This document shows, piece after piece, positions 55,880 to 64,000 of a DNA stretch of 64,000 nt; position 1 is the first letter of the stretch, and each line of letters starts with the position of its first letter. Made by a program: the position numbers and the translations under genes. The stretch spans positions 60,103,466 through 60,167,465 of the forward strand of contig NC_134082.1 in assembly GCF_000715075.1 (NCBI RefSeq), read 5' to 3'. The DNA is from Nicotiana tabacum (Eukaryota; Streptophyta; Magnoliopsida; Solanales; Solanaceae). The notes beneath the pieces are model-generated. The model searched no databases. It was given only the letters and a program-made list of their open reading frames with translations, and was not told the DNA's origin.

Positions 55880-57371
55880 TGAAGCCTCAGCCTCGGGCCT
55901 GGCTGGAAGAGCATAACATCGGGGCTGGGCCCCATCGCCCTGGACTACCTCTCTGGGATGGCCTGCAGCTGGCTGGCCTCCATCTCTGGCGGCCTAAGAT
56001 CTACCTCTAAATCCTCTACCTCCACCTCTAGCACCTCTACCCTCTAAATACATACTTACCACACTCATAACATCCACCTGAATGCTGCGGCTGAGGGAAC
56101 TGAGACTGGCCCCGTCGACCTGAATGGCCACCCCGAAAACTCTGGAGCGGCGGTGCACTGATAGGAGTTGGTAGTGCACTGTAGGGCTGCTGATCAGAAT
56201 ACTACATTCGAGAACCACAGCCACCTGAAGCACCGTGAGAAACCTGAAGAGCTGACTGAAAGGGCCTATAAGGATGGCCTCTACCATATGACTCTCTGCT
56301 TCCAGATGAGGCACCACTGAATCTACCTGAATGACGAGTTCTCTTATCCGACCCATGACCACCTCCCTGCGACAGAACCATCTCAACTCTGCGGGCCACA
56401 TTGGTCGCCTCTTGAAAAGTGATCTCATTCCCAGCCTCCTTGGCCATTTGAAGACGAATCGGCTGAATAAGACCATCAATAAACCTCCTCACCCTCTCTC
56501 TCTCTCTCGGTAGGAAGTATGACAAGGTCATGGCGAGCTAAGTCGATGAACCTAGTCTCATACTGGGTGACCGTCATGGAACCCTACTGGAGGCGCTCAA
56601 ACTTCCTCCTATAGGCCTCTCTCTGAGTAATAGGGAGAAACTTCTCTAGAAACAACACTGTAAACTGCTCCCAGGTCAAAGATGGCGACCCGGCTGGCCT
56701 GGCTAAGCAATAATCCCTCCATGAAGTCTTGGCGATCCAGACAAGCGAAATGTAGCAAAATCGACCCCATTGGTCTCAATAATACATATGTTCCTGAGAA
56801 CCTCGTGGCAACTGTCTAGATAATCCTGAGGATCCTCAGTAGATGCACCGCTAAAAGTAGAAGTGAAGATCTTGGTGAACCTATCCAGCCTCCACAAAAC
56901 ATCGGCGGACATAGCCGCTCCATCGCCGGTCTGAGCTACTACACCCGGCTGAACTGCTCCAATTGGCTGAACCGCTGGAGTCTGAATCTGGGGAGCTACC
57001 TACTCCAGAGTGTGAGTAGCAGGAGTCTGAGCCCCTCATCCAGCCTGAGAGACGGCTAGTGCTACAGGAAGCAAACCTGCTCGGGTGACATTCTCCATGA
57101 GGCCCACCAATCGGACCAGAGCATCCTGAAGAACTGGGGTAGCAATAAACCCCTCTAAGAACTGAGCTGGGCCCACCAGAATTGCTAGGGATGAAACCTC
57201 CTCGTCAAAATCAACCTGAGGCTCCGCCACTGGTGTTGCTGCTCGGGGTTGAGCTCTGCCCCTACCTCGGCCTCTAGCACAGCCTCGGTCTCGCCCTTTT
57301 CCCCTAGTGGGTGCTGCTGCTAGGGGCTCGAGCTGCTGAGCGGTAGATGAGGAAGCGCATGTACTTTCCAT
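55880..57371 (-). pseudogene. Del element gag
   Basis: It starts at ATG 57371 (MESTCASSSTAQQLEPLAAA), followed by an Arg/Gly-rich GKGRDRGCARGRGRGRAQPR stretch. The Gag core is visible at 56703-56912 (DVLWRLDRFTKIFTSTFSGA, EDPQDYLDSCHEVLRNICI) and 56202-56531 (RERVRRFIDGLIQPIRLQMA, EATNVARRVEMVLSQ). A CYECGK zinc-knuckle start is readable near 56060. At least five stops or shifts interrupt it. Confidence 0.85.
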
Positions 57372-57550
57372 CTATGAAAGAATAGAGTAGAAATCCAATT
57401 AGCATTGAGAAACAAATCCGCACGACAAGAAAGAACAAATGTGAAATTTTGCTAACTCTGTAGCCTCTGGGGGATAAATACAGACGTCTCCGTACCGATC
57501 CCTCAGACTCTACTGAGCTTGTCCGTGAGTTGTGAGACCTATTTAACCTA

Positions 57551-57566
57551 GAGCTTTGATACCAAC
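57551..57566 (-). other. Del element primer-binding site
   Basis: Minus strand TTGGTATCAAAGCTC lies next to the 5' LTR end, a variant of the initiator-Met tRNA site (TGGTATCAGAGC). Confidence 0.82.
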
Positions 57567-60338
57567 TGTCACAACCCGGAATTCCCACCCTCGGGAGTCA
57601 TGATGGTACCTACTCGTGGAAGCTAGGCAAGCCATGAACTTTGAAACCATTAACCCATTTTGTTTTAATTCATGTTTAAACAATTAAATTAACAATGAAT
57701 AAGCATTTAAATGACAGCGAAAAATAAAATTTTAGCGGAAGTCGTAAACAAATATGAAACCAAAATCTAGAAAGCCAATACATGTCTCTATCGAGAACCT
57801 GGTGTCACAACATCCACGGACTACTACGAATACTACATACATTAGTTTGAAGGAAAGGTAAAGCTGTTTGTCTCGAATACATGAGATAACAGGATATAAA
57901 ATAAGATAGAGGAAACGCCGGGCCTGCGGACGTCTGCAAGGCTACTTTGGTGTCTCGATGGATTGAAGGCTGGCTCCCAAACTACTGTTGTGCACCAAAT
58001 GCTCCGGTATCTGCACATAATTGCAGAGTGTAGCATCAGCACAACCGACCCCATATGCTAGTAAGTGTCTGACCAAATAAATATGAAAGAACAGTACAGT
58101 ATCTAAAACAATGTAATAAAACAACTGTTGCGGCACGCAACCTGATCCTTTATCATTTAACACTATTGCGGCGTGCAACCCGATCCAATATAATAATTGT
58201 TGCGACGTGCAACCCGATCCAATATATTATCTGTTGCAGCGTGCAACCCGATCCAATATAATATCTGTTGCGGCGTGCAACCTGATCTAATATAATATCT
58301 GTTGCGACATGCAACCCGATTCATACATGTATATATTAATAAAAATGTTGTGGTGCGCAACCCGTTCCAAATATACAGCTTACAGTGATCATTACAACAA
58401 TCCCGACAAGGGATTTACCATAAGTTACACTATCCCGGCAAGGGAACTCAACAGTACAAGTATATACGTCCCGGCAAGGGAGAATCAACTATAACCAATC
58501 TCAAGTCAACACCTAATCATCTCTATTATCACCATTTCTAACTCATAAGAAACTTCCACGAAAATAAACTAAGCCTTTGCTCAATTACACGTATTTACTC
58601 ATTATTGCAACCATAGTATTATTCAAGAATTCAACAAGTATCAATTTAAGACTCACGGTCATGCTCGACACCAACGTATAGATACTCGTCACCATGCCTA
58701 TACGTCGTACTCAACAAGAAACACATAGCACATATACTCAACTCCTAATCCCTCAAGCTAAGGTTAGACTGAACACTTACCTCAAACTTTCACGGCCAAC
58801 TTAATCCTCAATCACCGCTTTTCCTCTCGAATTTGGCTCCAAATCGATTGAATCTATATATAAATGACTTCATAACATCAATAAATGCTAAACAATTCGA
58901 ATCCAATGCCTAATTATAGCTTTCCAATCATTCTTCCCAAAAACCCAAAAATCGACCCTGTGCTCGCTTGATCAAAACACGAGGTTCAGACCAAAATCAA
59001 ATCACCCATTCACCCACGATCCCAAATATATAATTATTTCTAAAATTCGACCCCAAAACGAGGTCTAAATCACAATTAATCAAAAAGCCCTAACTCTACC
59101 CAAATCCCTAATTTTCTACCCTTAATCACATGTTTTAGGCCTAGAAATTCAATAGATGTTGATGAAAATGGAAGAAAATAAGTTAAAGATTACTAACCCA
59201 AGAGATTATGGTGAAGAATCGCTTCAAGGATCGCCTAAGAGCTTTGGAGAAGAAGAGGTTTTGTGAAATTTCGAGAAATCCTGTAATGCTACTGTTTTGG
59301 GTCTTTTAAAATAACTTGGCAAAAATGGTCTATGCGACCACGAAGAAGGTCATGCAATCTCATATGGTAAGGAGAAGTTAGTCATTGCGATCGCGGACTG
59401 GGTATTGCGAACGCGTAGAAGAAACAGGCTCCCTTCCCAGGTTTGGTTTTTATGCATCGCGATCGCGTAAGAGGGAATGCGATCGCATAGAACAAATTGT
59501 GGTTACTCTACGCGATCACGAAAGGACCTATGCGATTACATAGAACAAAACAGGACACTTAAAACTTACACTATGCGATCGCGAGACTGACTATGCGATC
59601 GCATAGCACTAAATCTCAGAACACTAGAACTGCTATTTCTGCAACTTTTTCTTAAACCTAAAACCTTCTGAAACACATCCGAAACACACCCGAGCCCTCG
59701 GGACTCCTAACCAAACACATGTACTAACTTAATAACATCATACGAACTTATCCGTGCAATCAAATCGCCAAAATATCCTAAAAAACAATGAATCAAACCT
59801 CAAAATCAAGAACTTTTTCTCAAACTTCATCAAGTTTCAAATTTAGAAATTCAAGTCCGAATCATGTCAAACGACGTCCGTTTTAAACCAAATTTTATAG
59901 GAATGACTTAAACCATATATAAGACTTATACCAGACACCGGAACCAAAATACAGGCCCGATACCATCGCTTTCTAATCAGATTTCATGTCAAATTTCCTT
60001 AAACATTTCCAGAAAACTATTTTTCTTAAAAATTCATTTCTCGGGCTTGGGACCTCGGAATTCGATTCCGGATATACGCCCACGTCCCATATTTTCCTAC
60101 GGACCCTCCGGGACCGTCAAATCACGGGTCCGAGTTCATTTACCCAAAATGTTGACCGAAGTCAAATTTATTCATATTAAAATCAAAACTTAGCATTTTC
60201 ACAGAATTTCATATTTAAGCTTTCCGGCTATGTACACGGACTACGCACGCAAATTGAGGCAACTCTAAATGAGGTATTCAAGACCTCAGAGACACAGAAT
60301 TCAATTAAAAATAGGTGATGACCCTTTGGGTCGTCATA
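57567..60338 (-). mobile_element. Del element 5' LTR (2772 bp)
   Basis: It is a copy of 49455-52411 with about 23 differences in the first ~330 aligned bases, mostly transitions, counted by eye. Near 58073 it lacks about 150 bp present in the other copy at 49963-50113. The 34-bp array (58123-58370) has about one unit fewer. The GCGATCGC cluster is at 59325-59600 and the GAGGTAAGT block at 58775-58783. Confidence 0.9.
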
Positions 60339-62604
60339 CAGTCACAAGGAACAAGCTTGCTAACACAGCTTGGATAGTTAAACATTACAAAGGAAAGATC
60401 ATTAATCAGCCTGATATAAAGCTCAAGAAGTTTCAAGAGTTGATAAGGATTAAGTATGATGTATATGTAGGAAAAAAATATGTGCCAAGATTAGATAGAA
60501 GGTAATGGGTAGGTATTTAGGTGATTACAAAATCGAGTTTGCCAGGATTTATGATTATGCTGACATGATAAGAACTACTAACCCTGGCAGGACTGTTGTG
60601 GTGAGGACTTCAAAAGAAATAGAACCTGGTAAAGAGGTCTTTGTGGGGATATACTTTTGTCTACATACTTTGAAAACGGGTTGGTTAGAAGGGTGTATAA
60701 ATGTAATTGGCTTTGATGGTGCATTTCTGAAGGGAGTGTATAAAGGTGAGCTATTATCATGCATTGCTAAGGATGATAATAACCAGACGTACCCTATTGC
60801 TTGAGTAGTGGTTGAGAAAGAGACCACGAACAGTTGGCCATTATTTTTTAGGTGTCTAATGGAGGACTTGAAACTGACAGAATCTGAAGGTGAATGACTA
60901 ACAATTATGTCTGACATGTAGAAGGTATGTGTAATGTTTTAATCTCATTTTTTACTTTAATACATAAGCTTGCATTATATTAACTCTAATAGTGTATTTT
61001 TGTTGTTCAAGGGACTTGTTCAAGATGTATCTGAATTGATGCCAAATGCTGAGCATAGAATGTGTCCAAGGCACATATGGAGCAACCGGAAGAAAACTTG
61101 GAGTGGTGAGGAAAGAAGGAAGAAATTCTGGGTTTGTGCAAGAGCTTCATTTGAAGCATTTTTGAAGGTTAAACTCGATGAATTGGTAGAATTTGTGGCA
61201 ATAAGATAATAGAAGACTTACTTAGATATCTTAAATAGTCATGGTGCATGGCCTCTTTTAAAGACTGTAGTAAGTGTAATATTATGGAGAACAACATGTG
61301 TGGGACCTTCAACAGTTGGATACTTACTTCTTGGCACAAGTCAATCATAACAATATTGGAAGAGATCAAAGTGAAGGTAATGGAGAGGATGACTAATATG
61401 AAAGAATTTGCTACAAAGTGGAATTCTGATATATCTCCTATGACAATGGGGTACATTGAAGAGCAATCTATATGAGCCACCAAGCATGAATATAAATGGA
61501 GTGGGGACACTAAATTTGAGATCCAAGATGGTATTTACAACACATAGTTAATTTTATAAAGAAAGAGTACACATGTAGAATATGGAAGCTGAAAGGCATA
61601 CCCTGCTTCCATACACTTTGTTCAATTTTTTTAAAAGATATGACACTGCTGACTATGTTGAACATTGGAATAAGAAGGAAACATACCTCAAGTCATTCAA
61701 TTGTTACATTTAACCTATGACCATCATGGAGATGTGGCCTCCAACTCAAAACCCCAAAGTATAGCCTCCTGTAATTACTAAGATGCCTGGTAGACCTAAG
61801 AAACTTAGAAGGAAGGCTCAATATGAACCTACAAAGAAATTTGGTAAGAGATCAAGGAAGGGGACACCAATGACATGTTCTCATTACAAGACAGTAGGGC
61901 ATGCCAGGAAAGACTGTGCAATCCTAGTAAGAAACAAATACTCCTTATGCTTTAAGTGTTTTTAGTCTTGTTTTATATTCTGGGTGTTTTAGAAAGGGAA
62001 AAGTTCAATTGCTGGTGCTGGGAGTAGTACTGCAAATGCCCAGGCTACTACAGCTACATCAGGAGGTCATTCTGGTACTACTGCTGGTGGTGGATCTGCA
62101 GCACAACAATCTAGTACTACTACAACAACGAGATCTATAAGACAAAGAAATTCTGGAACTATTGGTGATGGTGGATCAGCAACACAACAATCTGGAACTA
62201 CAAAAAAAAGATCAAGGACTCCTCAACAAATTCTTAGAACTTTAGGTGGAAGCCTAGGACTACTGGATTTGGAATATTGTTTGGTGAATCAGGGATAGTC
62301 ATAGAGAGGGTAAGTATGTGAAATTCTATCCAATTATTGTGTCTAATTACTATACTAAGTTCTGAAATTATATTTCTATTTGAATGTAGTTTGGGTTAAG
62401 GGATAGATTCACACATGATCCTAGGCAAATAATTGATGCTAGCGAGACCAATATTGATCTTGGATATAGAGCACCTGGACTAAGGTGGAAGGAACAAATA
62501 CAGTAACACAAAGGCAACTTCAACAACAGGCTAGAAGAAGACAAACTCAAGCAACCCTAAGCCAAACTGAAGCTGCTTCTTCAACTCAACCAAACCTGAG
62601 CTAA
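60339..62604 (+). pseudogene. MuDR-type transposase, 3' part: catalytic domain, zinc knuckle and Ser/Thr/Gln-rich tail
   Basis: It continues the MULE frame: NKLANTAWIVKHYKGKIINQ and LKKFQELIRIKYDVYVGKKY, a stop at about 60503, then the catalytic domain with VIGFDGAFLKGVYKGELLSC (first Asp). TGA stops follow at 60802-60804 and about 60896. An intron (GTATGTG near 60927 to TTCAAG before 61011) precedes GLVQDVSELMPNAEHRMCPR. Later pieces are ENNMCGTFNSWILTSWHKS and MKEFATKWNSDISPM. The frame 61783-61965 has a CCHC knuckle CSHYKTVGHARKDC after a basic PGRPKKLRRK. A second intron separates a Gly/Ser/Thr-rich tail ending QTEAASSTQPNLS at 62604. Not functional. Confidence 0.87.
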
Positions 62605-63409
62605 TCTTAGTCCAACTTCAACCAGTCTCAACCATAATGATTTGAGGAATGTTTCTTTTTGTGAAAGTTTAAGTCTGTTAGTATCAGAACTTATTTGTAG
62701 GTTATTTTGTGGGAGATTTAGTTTGAATAATTCGGAACTTAGTTAATGTTGTTTAGGTTTGGTTTAGGCACAATAGTAAATTGATTTTTGCTAGTGTGCA
62801 GATTTGATGGCCTACTTTTGACAATCAAGATGGTTGTTAGAACTTGTCTAATATATGTTCAGATTTAATGCTAAGCATCACTTTTTGTTGCAGCAAAATA
62901 CTTCATACACTTGACATTGTCATTGTTTTTAAGAATAAACATACAATACAAAGATCCTAAGCTAAGAATAACACTATAAAGAGTAGTGCAACAACAACAA
63001 ACGCAATTACATATTGTTTTCCCCTATTCCTTCGCTGCTTATTGACGCAAATTCTTGTTAGCAATCCCGAAATTACTTGTTTGTAATAATCTAGAAGAGG
63101 TGGATCAACCTACCTAAAAAATTACAACAACTACTTGTACCATACTTTGAGCATCCTATGAACCTTCTACCCGGATTGGTGGGCTTCTAGGTTATGCACA
63201 CAACAGTGTCAATTACATAATGACCAAATACACGAATTTTCATTGCATTCTTGGCCTGAAGAATAAAATATCGACCTAGAGAAGAAAAAATTTGACTTGA
63301 ATCTGTAAAAAATTTGAAGAGAAGAAGAAATTCAGAGCTTGTATACGTCAAAAATGGAGGTTGTAGGCCAAAGGAGGAAGAAGAAGCCCTCTAAATAGAT
63401 GGACCATGC
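62605..63409 (+). other. MULE 3' flank, no gene seen
   Basis: AT-rich sequence after the transposase tail. No terminal inverted repeat matching 47347 onward is found before the LTR-like start at 63410, so the MULE end is missing, displaced or unrecognised. Confidence 0.5.
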
Positions 63410-64000
63410 TGATACCCAATTTTGCTCTCATATTTTCACAAATAGTACATATACTTTTAAAACATTATTTTTGCATCATTATTTATTTTAAAAATTTATA
63501 CAAGCATTTTCTATAATTTTTCGTAATTTTTAGAGATTTAAAATCAATTTTCTTGCATTTAAATTACTTTAATACTTATTAATTACTCCTTCAAATTATT
63601 TTATGATGACTTAATTACCTAAAATTATTATTTTGCATCTATTATACTTGCTTCAGATATTTTACTCTATTTTTTATAATTACATTAGTATTTTTAGGCC
63701 ATTTGCACAATCTTGCAATAATAGCCTGTATTTTATAATTCATTTTTTGCATTTGTCATTTTATTTAAGGTCAAAATAATATCTTACATTTATATAATCT
63801 TCTATTATTATTTTAAAGTATTAATTATCATAAATAGCATTTTTATATTTTATTTAACTATTTGTTATTAAATAATTTTCCTTTAATTTCCTATTTTAAA
63901 ATCTGGCCCAAAATTAGGATTAATTTCGGACCAATTAAGGTCCAAATAGACCCTTGGCCCAATGACCTCAGCAGCCCAAGCAACATAATGATCCTACCCA
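63410..64000 (+). mobile_element. Probable start of an LTR retrotransposon LTR, cut by the window end
   Basis: There is an abrupt change to TGATACCCAATTTTGCTC followed by very AT-rich sequence, and near the end GGCCCAAAATTAGG and GGACCAATTAAGGTCC (a palindrome). TGATACCC-type starts occur in Solanaceae LTR elements as I recall them. Neither a second LTR nor a primer-binding site is in view. Confidence 0.4.

Larger units (their letters stand above)
49455..60338 (-). mobile_element. Full-length Del/Tekay chromovirus (Ty3/gypsy) nested in the MULE
   Basis: About 10.9 kb, minus orientation, LTRs 57567-60338 (5') and 49455-52411 (3'), with gag, protease, RT, RNase H, integrase and a chromodomain-like end in order. 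Flanking 5-mers are TAGTC (49450-49454) and CAGTC (60339-60343), a target duplication with one change. The MULE frame resumes directly after the second copy (ACAAGGAACAAGCTT), which proves insertion into an existing MULE ORF. Most stops in its genes fit C-to-T changes. Confidence 0.94.

Noticed and set aside
17844..60338. Endogenous pararetrovirus as an explanation for the reverse transcriptase genes
   Set aside because: All RT regions are flanked by LTRs with primer sites and followed by RNase H and integrase, typical of Ty3/gypsy elements; no movement or coat protein region is seen.
1..64000. tRNA, rRNA or other structured RNA genes
   Set aside because: I recognised none on either strand; tRNA-like matches are limited to short primer-binding sites of retrotransposons.

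Overview
The window is repeat-rich plant nuclear DNA, most likely Solanaceae and probably Nicotiana. The basis is an intron-containing plant B2-type cyclin gene, long-LTR Ty3/gypsy families with TGTRACRACCC ends, and LINE/SINE 3' tails ending in (TTG)n, a pattern I associate with tobacco and its relatives. The genus is inference. There is no sign of bacterial, organellar or rRNA/tRNA sequence.

Layout. 1-8767: a non-autonomous long-LTR retrotransposon, its 5' LTR cut by the window edge, with no recognisable coding. 9799-12673: a related solo LTR on the minus strand. 12674-17843: AT-rich DNA with small elements: a foldback element, a mini Ty1/copia element carrying only a gag remnant, and a 500-bp hAT-type MITE with a perfect 8-bp target duplication. 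17844-29314: a full-length decayed Tat-lineage Ty3/gypsy element (here Tat-A, plus strand, perfect CATGA target duplication). 29836-40352: a second Tat-lineage element (Tat-B, minus strand). 40353-47346: the only apparently intact host gene, a B2-type cyclin of 10 exons, with a Mutator-type MITE upstream, AACGG cores beside a TATA box, and LINE-derived sequence in two introns. 47347-63409: a dead MuDR-type MULE split by a nested 10.9-kb Del/Tekay chromovirus (49455-60338, minus strand). 63410-64000: the probable start of another LTR element.

Both Tat elements carry, between integrase and 3' LTR, an additional multi-exon gene on the strand opposite to gag-pol. Each has its own TATA box about 155-165 bp before the first ATG, a coiled coil near the C-terminus and an acidic tail. 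Antisense additional ORFs are known in this lineage, but their function is not, and they are the most unusual coding feature here. The long-LTR families share an internal architecture: a CpG-rich palindromic cluster about 0.7-1.1 kb from the LTR start, a GAGGTAAGT splice-donor-like block at about 1.55-1.63 kb, and iterated GATCGGGT units at about 1.9-2.25 kb. I found no gene system that I would call novel with confidence.
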